A stretch of 64,000 nt of DNA, taken from assembly GCA_013215505.1 (NCBI GenBank), contig JABSQZ010000004.1:1-64000 (forward strand). Reading direction: 5' to 3'. A program made the position numbers and the translations under genes. The notes beneath the pieces are model-generated. The model made no database searches. It saw only the letters and a list, made by a program, of their open reading frames with translations, and had not been told where the DNA came from. Numbering within the stretch: position 1 is the stretch's first letter; every line of letters begins with the position of its first letter. This document shows positions 1 through 8,559 of the stretch, piece after piece. Origin of the DNA: Oceanospirillaceae bacterium (lineage in GTDB: Bacteria; Pseudomonadota; Gammaproteobacteria; Pseudomonadales; Balneatricaceae).

Positions 1-2
1 CT

Positions 3-401
3 TCTATGGGCATGCGCCAGTTTACTAAGACCGCTCTTGATCGCCTTAAATATTTTCTTGAAAAAATAGCCAGTGCCGACGCCTTAGTTATTTCTTTTGC
101 TGAGCACAATGGTTTTTACAGTGCGGCCTACAAAAATATCTTTGATTGGGCTTCGCGCATCAATATGAAAGTCTTCCAGGACAAACCTATGCTGATCATG
201 TCAGCGTCTATCGGACCCAATGGTGGAGCCAGTGTACTCAATGCTGCCAATCAATCTGCGCCTTTTTTTGGCGCACTGATTAAAGCATCTTTCTGTATTG
301 GGAAATTTCACCAGAAGTTTGACATTGAAGTACCGGCACTCACCGATACCGAGCTTTCGCTGACTCTACGTCAATCTTTACAGTCTTTAGTCCAAGGATA
401 G
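3..401 (+). CDS. NADPH-dependent FMN reductase family protein (5' end missing)
   Basis: The reading frame is open to the window edge, so the N-terminal flavodoxin strand and the FMN phosphate loop lie outside. What remains is the second half of a flavodoxin-like fold: the helix with ADALVISFAEHNGFYSAAYKNIFDWASR (here split by the typical N-G-x-Y-S/P motif near visible residue 36) and the KPMLIMSASIGPNGGA strand-loop. Such proteins reduce FMN, quinones or azo compounds with NAD(P)H in the cytoplasm. The stop is only 3 bases before the next gene, a DoxX-like membrane protein, so the two are very likely co-transcribed. Function beyond family level is not determined. Confidence 0.85.
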   Translation, partial: SMGMRQFTKTALDRLKYFLEKIASADALVISFAEHNGFYSAAYKNIFDWASRINMKVFQDKPMLIMSASIGPNGGASVLNAANQSAPFFGALIKASFCIGKFHQKFDIEVPALTDTELSLTLRQSLQSLVQG

Positions 402-404
402 AAA

Positions 405-788
405 ATGAATACTACGTTGAAAAAATACAGCCTTTTACTATTAAAAATCTTGGTCGCTGTCGCTTTTATTGCCGCTGGTACTGCAAAACTTACCGGGGCA
501 GAAATGATGGTAGCAACATTTGACAATATTGGTGCAGGACAGTGGTTTCGCTACTTAACCGGTGCCATTGAAGTGACAGCAGCGATACTATTGTTTATCC
601 CAGGAACCCAAGCATACGGTGCGGCTTTTTTGCTCTGTACTATGATTGGTGCAGTCTTCACTCACTGGTTTATTTTAGGGCCAAGTGCAGTACCTGCGTT
701 AGTGTTAGGCACCCTGGCGACAATTATTGTCTATGTTCATCGCCAACAATTCAATATTTTAGTCCCTCGAAAAAACGCCATCAGGTGA
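405..788 (+). CDS. DoxX family membrane protein
   Basis: A 127-residue protein with four predicted transmembrane segments (about residues 10-28, 46-66, 70-88 and 94-112). The first helix carries the AGTAKLTG-type motif that marks DoxX/DoxD-like proteins. The family is linked to redox functions at the membrane, including quinone-coupled and thiol-stress systems, but the reaction is unknown for most members. The gene follows the flavin reductase with a 3-base gap, which suggests an operon coupling a soluble flavin reductase to a small membrane redox protein. The annotation is secure at family level only. Confidence 0.85.
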   Translation: MNTTLKKYSLLLLKILVAVAFIAAGTAKLTGAEMMVATFDNIGAGQWFRYLTGAIEVTAAILLFIPGTQAYGAAFLLCTMIGAVFTHWFILGPSAVPALVLGTLATIIVYVHRQQFNILVPRKNAIR

Positions 789-956
789 CAAATAAGAGAA
801 CCCTGAAACTTTAACACCAACAACAGTAGCAGACGCAAATTGAAGAAAAGGGGCTAATCAGCTAGCGACTGATACAAGGTGTTAAAATGAATTTTGCTGC
901 CGTACCTGACCTCGCTAGATTACCGGCTTTTAAGACGACCGGCGGGTACCCCTAAA

Positions 957-1826
957 TCAGGAAAATTGATTCCATAGTCGCTCCCCAACCGGGCCGACTA
1001 TAGTCTCCCTTTTTCGCACTAACATAACCGTAGCCGTGTTTGAGGTGGGGATCCCCTCCACATTAATTGGGATCAATTGACCATTTTCCAGTTCGTCTGT
1101 AATTAAATGCCTGGGCAATCTACCCCACCCTAACCCGGCAATGGTCAGCTCTTTTTTTGTTGCGTAGTCATTAACACTCCATTGACGCCCAGCTTCAAGA
1201 ACATTAATGCTCACCTTTGGATGCAGCTGAGCCGTATCGCGGATAATAATCTGAGAATATTGCGCGATATCTTCTTGGCTGATGGCGCTGTCATATGTTT
1301 TTTTTATGTATCCAGGTGCTGCAACGTTTATTAACGATACTTCATCTATGGCAATTGCCTCATGTTGGCTTCCAATACCGACCTTAGGGGTTATAGCTAG
1401 TCTAGCTTCACCTTTGTCTATTCTTTCCATCACTCCCCCTAGAATTTCCGTTGTCACTTTGAATTCTGTTTCAGGAAACTCATTCATAACTGCTTTAATT
1501 TTTCCCAAAGCATAAGGAAGAGGACATACACCACTGATAACAATATGAAATTCTGGCTCAACACCCGCAGCCATCTGATGACCTAAAGACTCTAAGCCTT
1601 TTACTTGTTTAAGCACCAACAAAGCGCGACGGTAAAATGATTTCCCTTCAAGGGTTAATGCAGGTCGATATGTATTACGGTCAAAAAATAAGATACCGAA
1701 TTCGTCTTCTAACGATTTAACAGCGGCACTAACAGTTGATTGGGTTTTGTGCAGCTCTTTTGCTGCGCTGCGAAAGCTACCTAGTTCTGCAACGGCAATA
1801 AACATCCTCAGTTTCTCATTTGTCAT
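957..1826 (-). CDS. LysR-family transcriptional regulator
   Basis: A LysR-type regulator of 289 residues if started at the ATG at 1826. A frame extending to 1868 exists, but MTNEKLRMFIAVAELGSF is the normal family N-terminus, and an ACGAG-like ribosome site precedes it. The winged helix-turn-helix covers about residues 3-60 (SFRSAAKELHKTQSTVSAAV) and the effector-binding domain follows. It is divergent from the Old Yellow Enzyme gene at 1985, and the roughly 160-base shared interval is the expected site of control. The likely inducer is an electrophile or quinone-type substrate of that enzyme, by inference from position alone. Confidence 0.88.
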   Translation of the reverse strand: MTNEKLRMFIAVAELGSFRSAAKELHKTQSTVSAAVKSLEDEFGILFFDRNTYRPALTLEGKSFYRRALLVLKQVKGLESLGHQMAAGVEPEFHIVISGVCPLPYALGKIKAVMNEFPETEFKVTTEILGGVMERIDKGEARLAITPKVGIGSQHEAIAIDEVSLINVAAPGYIKKTYDSAISQEDIAQYSQIIIRDTAQLHPKVSINVLEAGRQWSVNDYATKKELTIAGLGWGRLPRHLITDELENGQLIPINVEGIPTSNTATVMLVRKRETIVGPVGERLWNQFS

Positions 1827-1984
1827 AATAATCTCGTTCGTTTTTTTCGATTGAAATGATAAAAACATATCGTTATCTACTAGTCAACATAAGGAATATC
1901 CTTCTCTTACCAGAGCGGATTTCAATTATTGAACAACAAACTTAGGACACCAGACTATTGCTACCAGTTAATCAGGAAAAAATC

Positions 1985-3067
1985 ATGAATCAATCCAGAT
2001 CTCTATTTTCGAATGCACAAATAGGTCCAATGAAAACAGCCAACCGAATAGTAATGGCAGCTTTAACGCGTGCAAGGACGGGACGTTCAGGTGCACCTAA
2101 TGCGATAAATGCTGACTATTATTCGCAACGCAGTGAAGCGGCCTTCATCATCACCGAAGCGACAGGCATATCCAGACAGGGACACGGCTGGCCAAATGCC
2201 CCGGCCATATACAGTTCTGAACAGTTACAAGGTTGGAAAAAAGTGACCGATGCAGTACATGCAAAGGGCGGCAAGATATTCATGCAGCTGTGGCATATGG
2301 GACGTACCGTACACCCAGATCTACTCGATGGGCAGTTGCCCGTAGCACCTTCAGCTATTGCAGAGTCAGGTCAAGCCCATACCTACAGCGGTAAAAAACC
2401 CTATGTTGTACCACAGGCCCTAAGCCCGGCCGACATCAAACAAGTTATCGAAGATTATCGCAATGCGGCAAAGAACGCATTACTGGCAGGATTTGATGGC
2501 GTTGAATTACACGCAGCAGCGAGTTATTTGCCGGCACAGTTTTTACACGATGAAAGTAATCAACGCACTGATAATTATGGTGGTTCTATCGAAAACAGAG
2601 TCAGATGTGTTATAGAGGTAATTGAGGCATTAACTGCAGTGTGGGGAGCAACTAGAGTCGGCATAAAAATATCGCCGCAAATGGGCTTGGTAGACTCAAA
2701 CCCTTTGGCGTTATTCCAGGCGTTAATCATTGAGCTCAATAAAGTTGATTTAGCATATTTGCAGGTTATGCAAAGACACTTTTTTGATGCTGAGCAACCC
2801 AGCATAGATCATCAGATTTTACGCAAATTGTTCAACGGAGTTTACATTGCTAATGGTGGCTATGACCGGGAAAGTGCTGAGCAAGTAATTGTCGATGATG
2901 GCGCAGATTTAGTCAGTTTTGGGCGTGCATTTATTGCTAACCCCGATCTACCTCAGCGTTACCTAAACAATCATCCTTTAGCTAATTCTGACCCCGATAG
3001 CTGGTTTGTCGGTAATGAAATTGGGTATTCAAGTTACCCATCATACGACAACCGAGCCGAATCTTGA
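1985..3067 (+). CDS. Old Yellow Enzyme family ene-reductase, atypical active site
   Basis: An FMN-dependent alkene reductase or NADH:flavin oxidoreductase (NemA/OYE type) of 360 residues, a normal family length. An in-frame ATG at 1958 exists, but the ATG at 1985 has AGGAAAA upstream and gives the usual N-terminus (SLFSNAQIGPMKTANRIVMA). Family features: the N-terminal MAALTRAR strand, LWHMGRTVHP, DESNQRTDNYGGS, GIKISP and ANGGYD. The substrate-binding motif, usually H-x-x-H/N-x-Y, reads HAAASYL, so His176 and Tyr181 are present but the second His/Asn is Ala179. The FMN-contacting Arg of GIRxSP is Lys. It is probably controlled by the divergent LysR gene. Substrate unknown. Confidence 0.88.
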   Translation: MNQSRSLFSNAQIGPMKTANRIVMAALTRARTGRSGAPNAINADYYSQRSEAAFIITEATGISRQGHGWPNAPAIYSSEQLQGWKKVTDAVHAKGGKIFMQLWHMGRTVHPDLLDGQLPVAPSAIAESGQAHTYSGKKPYVVPQALSPADIKQVIEDYRNAAKNALLAGFDGVELHAAASYLPAQFLHDESNQRTDNYGGSIENRVRCVIEVIEALTAVWGATRVGIKISPQMGLVDSNPLALFQALIIELNKVDLAYLQVMQRHFFDAEQPSIDHQILRKLFNGVYIANGGYDRESAEQVIVDDGADLVSFGRAFIANPDLPQRYLNNHPLANSDPDSWFVGNEIGYSSYPSYDNRAES

Positions 3068-3148
3068 TCTGATGATTCAATAACGATGGTTCTAAACCAT
3101 CACTTTTAAAAAAACAACATCACAAATTCACATTGAGGAATTTACAGC

Positions 3149-4372
3149 ATGAAATTTTTAAACGTAATTGCGACTATGATATTAGCCGCCAGTTGTTCGA
3201 CGGTTACTGCAAATGAGAACTCAACATTAACAATAAAACATACTGGGGTCTTGGAATTCGCGCCTGACGGAACATTGTTTGTCGGCGATAATGTCATAGG
3301 TGCTATATTCGCTTTTCCGATGGCCGGTAAGCCTAATGATAAAGCAGTTGAGATCAATGTATCCAACATCGATGCCCGAATAGCGAGCGTTATGGGAGTT
3401 GGTCAACATTCGATCCTTATTAATGATATGGCTGTACATCCAGTGACTCAAGAAGTGTATTTGTCTATCACTAGAGGAATTGGAGTAGGATCTTTACCAG
3501 CTCTGGTAAAGGTCTCCATCTCAGGTGAGCTAACTAACTTGCCGTTAAAAGAACTGGATAAAACAGTACAGCTGTTGCAGGACATGCCGGAGGGTGAGAG
3601 ATTCCGTAAGCGAGGAATGATGGCTGCCGCTAATAATAAGGATTTAGCAAAGTACGAATTACCTCTAAACACCTATGCTATTCTAGATATTGAGCATTAT
3701 CAGGGTGAGTTGTTCGTCGCTGGTATCAGTAATGAAATGTTTGCAAGTACGTTGAGAAGAATGGACTACCCTTTTAAAGGGTCTCACAGTTCCTCACAAG
3801 TGACTATGTATCATACTGCTCACAACATGTACGAGAGCAGAGCACCTATCAGACAGATGTTAATTAAGGAAATCGATGGTAAGGCACAAATGATAGCTGC
3901 TTATACTTGTAGCCCAATTGTGTTGATTCCACTCGATCAGATAACAGACGGTGCTAAAATTAAAGCCAGTACTGTTCTGGACTATGGCAATGGTGAACCT
4001 ATAGATATGGTCAGTTATACTCACCCTTTGTTAAAGAAAGAGGTGCTGTTTTTAACGGCTAAAGGTAGAAATCCACAGATAATACCCCTAGATGCTCTTA
4101 ACAATGCCAAGGTTTTTGATGAGACTAACACGCCCGATCATTTCTTAATGGATGGGATGGGGTTGCCCGTAGGACCTTCAGGTTTCACAACGATGTTTGT
4201 TGGTAAAAGTACTCAACTGGATGTATTGAACCCTGGTTGGTTGTTAAGTCTTACTCGGGACTCTGAAACAGGCACTTTAGATATGCAATCATTACCTAGT
4301 TGGTTCCCTATCACAATACACAACCTGCTTGGTGAGTTCGATTTTTCCGATGTAGCTTTACCTAAACTATGA
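3149..4372 (+). CDS. Uncharacterised secreted protein, likely beta-propeller
   Basis: A 407-residue protein that I do not recognise. Residues 1-21 form a signal sequence; Cys16 in LAASC resembles a weak lipobox, so either a lipoprotein or cleavage after VTA is possible. The body contains recurring propeller-like strand patterns such as LEFAPDGTLFVGD, INDMAVHPVTQEVYLSI, ILDIEHYQGELFVAGIS and FMVG-type blades, as in NHL/SMP-30-like folds. The start has GAGGAA upstream. Its stop overlaps the start of the next gene in ATGA, so the two are translationally coupled. A periplasmic or surface role is inferred; no catalytic motif is visible. Confidence 0.75.
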   Translation: MKFLNVIATMILAASCSTVTANENSTLTIKHTGVLEFAPDGTLFVGDNVIGAIFAFPMAGKPNDKAVEINVSNIDARIASVMGVGQHSILINDMAVHPVTQEVYLSITRGIGVGSLPALVKVSISGELTNLPLKELDKTVQLLQDMPEGERFRKRGMMAAANNKDLAKYELPLNTYAILDIEHYQGELFVAGISNEMFASTLRRMDYPFKGSHSSSQVTMYHTAHNMYESRAPIRQMLIKEIDGKAQMIAAYTCSPIVLIPLDQITDGAKIKASTVLDYGNGEPIDMVSYTHPLLKKEVLFLTAKGRNPQIIPLDALNNAKVFDETNTPDHFLMDGMGLPVGPSGFTTMFVGKSTQLDVLNPGWLLSLTRDSETGTLDMQSLPSWFPITIHNLLGEFDFSDVALPKL

Positions 4373-5154
4373 GAAATCTGCTCTTGGTAGTTTTGTTGTT
4401 AGGGGGCCTTATAGGTCCTCTAGCCGCTAAACCAGCCGCTAAAATTGAATCTGTATATCCTTCCAGTAGTCACCTGCCTGCTAATACCATCCGCTTCTAC
4501 ATCTACTTTTCAGAGCCGATGAAACAAAAAGTAAGTGCATCTTATATACACTTAATCAATAGTACAGGTGTTGTCGATACTCAAGCATTTATGAATTTCG
4601 GGACAGAACTATGGTCTCCTGATGCGAAGAGATTAACGGTATTGCTAGATCCTGGCAGGATTAAGCGGGGTGTAGAGACTAATGAAGCACTCGGTTCCGC
4701 CTTACTTGTTGGTGAGAGCTATAACCTAGTGATTGATGGTCATTGGCCTACCTATGAAGGTAAGACCTTAGAGCGAGGCTTTGTTAAATCTATTGTTGTT
4801 GATGCTCCATACAGAACATTACCCAGCCTTGAACATTGGCTTGTCATAGAGGCTGTTCGCTCTCAACTCAAAGTTAGCTTAGACAGAGTTTTTGATAGTG
4901 CTCTACTTAAAAGGTTTGTAATGATCACCGATAATAAGGGATCACCTATCCTAGGTAAAATCGCTCTCGGAGCGAGTGAGAAGTCATTCACATTTATTCC
5001 TAATAAACCCTTTGAAAGTAAGGCTATCAATATTGTTATTGATCCGCGCTTAGAGGATATCAGCGGTAATAATTTTGCAGGTCTGTTGGATTCTACCATA
5101 GGTGCTAATAAGGTGGAGCCTGTCCTAGTAAAGAGGGTACTCATATTTGACTAA
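4369..5154 (+). CDS. Secreted protein with bacterial Ig-like (Big_5/SbsA-type) fold
   Basis: A 261-residue protein with a clear Sec signal (about residues 1-20, ending LAAKPA). Residues 23-60 (KIESVYPSSSHLPANTIRFYIYFSEPM) match the opening strands of SbsA-like Ig domains, which typically read N-x-x-R/K-x-x-x-x-F-S-x-P-M. The C-terminal half repeats an Ig-like strand pattern ending in IDPRLEDISGNNF, so a tandem pair is likely. It overlaps the preceding propeller-like gene by four bases, which implies a fixed stoichiometry or joint surface function. No enzyme motif is seen. The family call rests on motif similarity and the exact role is unknown. Confidence 0.72.
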   Translation: MRNLLLVVLLLGGLIGPLAAKPAAKIESVYPSSSHLPANTIRFYIYFSEPMKQKVSASYIHLINSTGVVDTQAFMNFGTELWSPDAKRLTVLLDPGRIKRGVETNEALGSALLVGESYNLVIDGHWPTYEGKTLERGFVKSIVVDAPYRTLPSLEHWLVIEAVRSQLKVSLDRVFDSALLKRFVMITDNKGSPILGKIALGASEKSFTFIPNKPFESKAINIVIDPRLEDISGNNFAGLLDSTIGANKVEPVLVKRVLIFD

Positions 5155-5489
5155 ATCAGCAGGCAGAAAGTCTTACATCCTCAATGTGGCTGAAAAGATT
5201 TTTGAATAGCTTAGTTACTTGAGACCTCCTTGATACTGCCCATGACCATTACAGTTAGCTAAGGTTGATACAGGAGTGGCTATCGTCTGAATCGGCCTTA
5301 AGCGTTCTAGTATTGGTTGATTAACCAGGTCAGGAATTAGAGTTAGGCCAAGTACTTGCAGTTAACAACCCTTGCCTATACTCGCTCAGAATAGGTCCGT
5401 TCAATTTCGGGTATTTTTCGGTACCCGTCAGTTTCTATTGGATAGAGTAGACTCAATTTTTTGCGGAGTTAAAGGTAAAACATACGGGT
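5155..5489. other. 335-base gap; no convincing gene
   Basis: No gene with a start codon and ribosome site is visible. The minus strand has an open stretch at 5215-5361 with no start codon, about 48 codons, whose translation looks protein-like but is too short to judge. No terminator with a U-tract is evident after the secreted-protein operon. Confidence 0.5.
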
Positions 5490-6866
5490 TCAATTAGCCT
5501 TTTTTTCCCTTTTAGCTGCATACATACGCTTGTCTGCCTTATTCAATAATGCATCAATACTTTCTTCATCATCTGGATAAGTAGCAGAGCCGATACTGGC
5601 ACTGATTTGTAATCTTTTACCATCGATACTCACCCAGCCTATAAATTTATCATCCAGGTGACGACGCACGCTCTGCATATCTGATTTGTGATGAATATCA
5701 TTGATTAGAATTAAAAACTCATCCCCCCCTGTTCTAGCCACCGTATCAGTTGCCCTTACACAGGCAAGCATTCTTCTAGAAGCCTCTATTAACAGGCTAT
5801 CACCGGCTTTATGTCCTAGGCTATCATTGACGGTTTTGAAATCATCTAAGTCCAGGCAGAAAACGCCGAAGGCGGAGTTATAGCGTTTACTGTAAGCCAT
5901 AACTTGTAACATACGGTCATCCAGCAAACGTCTGTTTGGTAAGTTAGTCAGGTGATCATAAAATGCTAAATCATGATTGAGCTGTTTTGACAAAGAGAGC
6001 CTGGTGACCAAATAGCCAAATAGACTTGCAGTGAGTAAACCAAAACTATGCAACAGCAAAAAAATACCGTCATTTGATTTCCAGCCGTCTAACGGCATCG
6101 CAGCAATCTGCCATGTTCCATTTGGTAACCTAACCGACGAAAATATCGCCTCTTCAGAAAAAAGCTCAATATTACCCATAATGATATCGCCGTCTTTGCC
6201 TAATCCATCTTTTCCTCTTATGGCAAACACAGTTTGCTGCCTCAATTCATCAAAGTCGGCTGATCTGAAAAAACCTTCCGTCTTTATCACTATCGAGGCT
6301 AAACCCCAGTAAGTAGACTTATTTACTCCAAAGTTTCCCGCTATATTTGTCCGAATATAGATAGGCGTTCTGACAATAAAGCCGTTTCCCCCCTGGGCTA
6401 GATCTACAGGTCCTGCTACCACTGTTCCTCTTAAGTCTATTGCCCTTTTTACCAATGGCCATTGTTTCTCATGTTCTTCATAATTCAACCCTAAAGCCGC
6501 CTCATTGCCATCAAGAGGGTAAATATGGGTTATAACATTGTCTTTAGCCAGCCCTATATTTCTGATATTGCGGCCAGTAGCAATTATTTCTCTGGCAATC
6601 TGATTAAATTCATTTTCGTCTATATCAGGATGAGCCGATACATGAGCCATTAAGCCCGCTGACAAATACAGCATCGAATTGAACTCACCTTCAATTTTCG
6701 CCCGTGCTGTAGCAATTTTATCAACCGTAGCACTGCGTTTCCTCTCGTGCTGATTAGCAAGTAATAGACTGATAATTAGCTCAAAACCTACCAAAAACAA
6801 CACGAATGTAAGCAGTCCGAGAAGAATGTGCGGGATAGCATGTTTTGTAATCTTTAATTTCAACAT
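5490..6866 (-). CDS. Membrane diguanylate cyclase with CHASE sensor domain
   Basis: A 458-residue protein that makes cyclic di-GMP. The order is an N-terminal transmembrane helix (about 13-36), a periplasmic CHASE-type sensor (about 50-265, including LNYEEHEKQWPLVKRAIDLRGTVVAGP split over its core), a second membrane helix (about 268-292) and a GGDEF domain. The active site GGDEF starts at residue 380, and an intact inhibitory RxxD site (RATD) lies five residues upstream, so product feedback is expected. FKTVNDSLGHKAGD is the standard metal and guanine-binding segment. It stands alone, with gaps on both sides. The ligand of the sensor is unknown. Confidence 0.93.
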   Translation of the reverse strand: MLKLKITKHAIPHILLGLLTFVLFLVGFELIISLLLANQHERKRSATVDKIATARAKIEGEFNSMLYLSAGLMAHVSAHPDIDENEFNQIAREIIATGRNIRNIGLAKDNVITHIYPLDGNEAALGLNYEEHEKQWPLVKRAIDLRGTVVAGPVDLAQGGNGFIVRTPIYIRTNIAGNFGVNKSTYWGLASIVIKTEGFFRSADFDELRQQTVFAIRGKDGLGKDGDIIMGNIELFSEEAIFSSVRLPNGTWQIAAMPLDGWKSNDGIFLLLHSFGLLTASLFGYLVTRLSLSKQLNHDLAFYDHLTNLPNRRLLDDRMLQVMAYSKRYNSAFGVFCLDLDDFKTVNDSLGHKAGDSLLIEASRRMLACVRATDTVARTGGDEFLILINDIHHKSDMQSVRRHLDDKFIGWVSIDGKRLQISASIGSATYPDDEESIDALLNKADKRMYAAKREKKAN

Positions 6867-7082
6867 GGCTGTCTTAGCAGTAATTAATACTTAAAGAGAA
6901 ACAGATAAAGCACAATAATTAAGCCGAATATCAATTTTTGTGTAACATCTACATTAGAGCTTTTAATTAGTCTTCAGACTGCCATGAAATCAACAACTCA
7001 CAGCCGCCAGAAGAAGAGGCACTGGCACGGATTCCCTTTGTGAGTAGAACGAGCAAATGAAACTAAACTTAAGCTATGAATG

Positions 7083-7277
7083 CTAAAGGGGGTAAGGGAG
7101 TCTAGAGCCAAAATTACGCTCAATCAGTCGCCAATGAATATACTTGGTCGGGGATCTATTACAATGAGCATTCTTCTTAAAAGGATTGTCGAATAAACAA
7201 AGGGCTGCGCCAACTAGATGATTTTCTGCATCCTGACCGCTGATAAAACGTCCGCTGTGGGTGGTGAATTCAAAGGG
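7083..7277 (-). pseudogene. Possible 3' remnant of an unidentified gene
   Basis: The minus strand is open for 64 codons between an in-frame TGA and a TAG, but has no ATG, GTG or TTG start. The translation looks like genuine protein, with segments such as GQDAENHLVGAALCLFDNPF and YIHWRLIERNFGSRLPYPL, and ends in its own stop. I do not recognise the family. It lies downstream of the RES toxin gene in a 479-base region without other genes. It could be the tail of a gene lost by deletion; chance cannot be excluded without a database search. Confidence 0.35.
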
Positions 7278-7345
7278 TCAGTGCAATACAGATTATTCTT
7301 AGTTAAAAAGAAAGGGAATATTAAAAGTTTAATAATTAGAAGGTG

Positions 7346-7822
7346 TCATATACCGGAAAATGAACGTTTATTAAAGAGTTCAGAAAGACTTTCTCGCAAG
7401 CTAATACCCGTTATAGCTGGATGGTTAGGGTTAAGTACTACTATTTGCTCTAGCCCGGCAGATACCGCTGTGCTGGGTACTACCAATCCTAGCGAGGAGC
7501 ATTTATTCAGCCATTCATCGCCTAGTTTCTGAGTAGAGGCAGGATAGGGAAATTGCGCCCAATCCTCAGGTAACTGCTGATAAGTAATGTTTTCCAATGT
7601 CGTATCATCTGCGATTTCATAGATTCCCAGGCGGTATGATAGAGGTACCAGCCGAGGTGATGGTAAATAATTTGCCATTTCCAGCAATGCGGTTGCCGGT
7701 GATAGCGCAAAATACAATACTGGAAGGCCAGCTGAGTTCCAGCGCGCGCCATCCCTGTAACCCGCACCTAAACCGCTATAGTTTTCCAGGAACTTCTCAG
7801 GACAGATGCGGTATAAATGCAT
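7346..7822 (-). CDS. RES-domain toxin of a type II toxin-antitoxin pair
   Basis: A 158-residue RES-family protein. Characterised members (MbcT, ParT, RES-Xre toxins) degrade NAD+ or ADP-ribosylate targets. The N-terminus MHLYRICPEKF and the following GAGYRDGARWNSAGLPVLYF hold the conserved Arg and Arg-x-Asn of the RES pocket; the family's conserved Tyr and Glu are in LYFALSPATALLEM. The start ATG shares its A with the TAA stop of the antitoxin gene just upstream (TAATG), so translation is coupled. The usual antitoxin-first order is kept. The gene is intact by length. Confidence 0.9.
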   Translation of the reverse strand: MHLYRICPEKFLENYSGLGAGYRDGARWNSAGLPVLYFALSPATALLEMANYLPSPRLVPLSYRLGIYEIADDTTLENITYQQLPEDWAQFPYPASTQKLGDEWLNKCSSLGLVVPSTAVSAGLEQIVVLNPNHPAITGISLRESLSELFNKRSFSGI

Positions 7823-8247
7823 TAACTGAATTCACCCAGTTCTATCTTTCGTAACACCTCAGAAACCCATTTTCGGCCATCAAAGGTATCGAACAGATCA
7901 ACAGGTTTATCGCCAGCCAGTGCCGGTATCCCAGTATTCAACCACTGTAGCGCTATCTCCTGGTCGCCCCATATTCGAATCGCCTCTGCAGTCACACGAA
8001 AGGTATCCAGAACCTCTTCCGAATAATGGCGATTCAACGTTTTTTTGCTATAGAAGCGACTAAGATTGGCTGAATTTGTTTCAAAAAGACGAATAAACAG
8101 CTGCCGGTTTATCAACTTAGTACCGGCTTTTACCGCTGCGCCGGATATACCAGCTCGCACTGTGCGGATATAGACTGCCCGATCTGTTAACGCCTCAGAG
8201 GGGATTTTCGCCTCTTTAAGAAGACTTTCAAAAGCTAAGCTCATCAT
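7822..8247 (-). CDS. Xre/MbcA/ParS-type antitoxin (DUF2384)
   Basis: A 141-residue antitoxin if started at the ATG at 8247, which has AGAGG five bases upstream; a longer frame reaches 8301 but lacks a good ribosome site. The N-terminal half is helical and Xre-like, and the C-terminal segment (VTAEAIRIWGDQEIALQWLNTGIPALAGDKPVDLFDT, split here at its W-L-x-x-x-x-P-A-L core) is the DUF2384 toxin-binding module. It should neutralise the RES toxin and repress the pair. A small inverted repeat CATC-AAAAA-GATG at 8281-8293, in front of this start, is a possible operator. Confidence 0.88.
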   Translation of the reverse strand: MMSLAFESLLKEAKIPSEALTDRAVYIRTVRAGISGAAVKAGTKLINRQLFIRLFETNSANLSRFYSKKTLNRHYSEEVLDTFRVTAEAIRIWGDQEIALQWLNTGIPALAGDKPVDLFDTFDGRKWVSEVLRKIELGEFS

Positions 8248-8559
8248 TCTTGCCTCTAGCATGGGATGCTTTTTAGTATACATCAAAAAGATGATAATCA
8301 ACTATCAATATGATGAAACCTTGAATTTCGAAGTATGTAAAGGCTTAAACATTAGTAGCTTGTTTTGATCTCAAGCCAGGCTCTATAGAGGAGAAGAGTC
8401 GATTAGCAATTCAAAGCTAAAAATACTCCCTTACCTTTGGAGGTTACTATCACGCGGTAATCTGGTGGTCTATCAAGAGAGCAGATATTCCAAATATAAA
8501 TATTTCCCTGCAAAGCATTCCAGGATCAGCGCATTGATACTCAGCAGTATTCACAACGA

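Noticed and set aside
1282-1515. Plus-strand frame inside the LysR gene
   Set aside because: It is a shadow of the minus-strand LysR frame, with no ribosome site and no family match.
7218-7532. Plus-strand frame of 104 codons crossing the RES toxin gene
   Set aside because: It overlaps the well-supported RES gene in antisense and has low-complexity translation.
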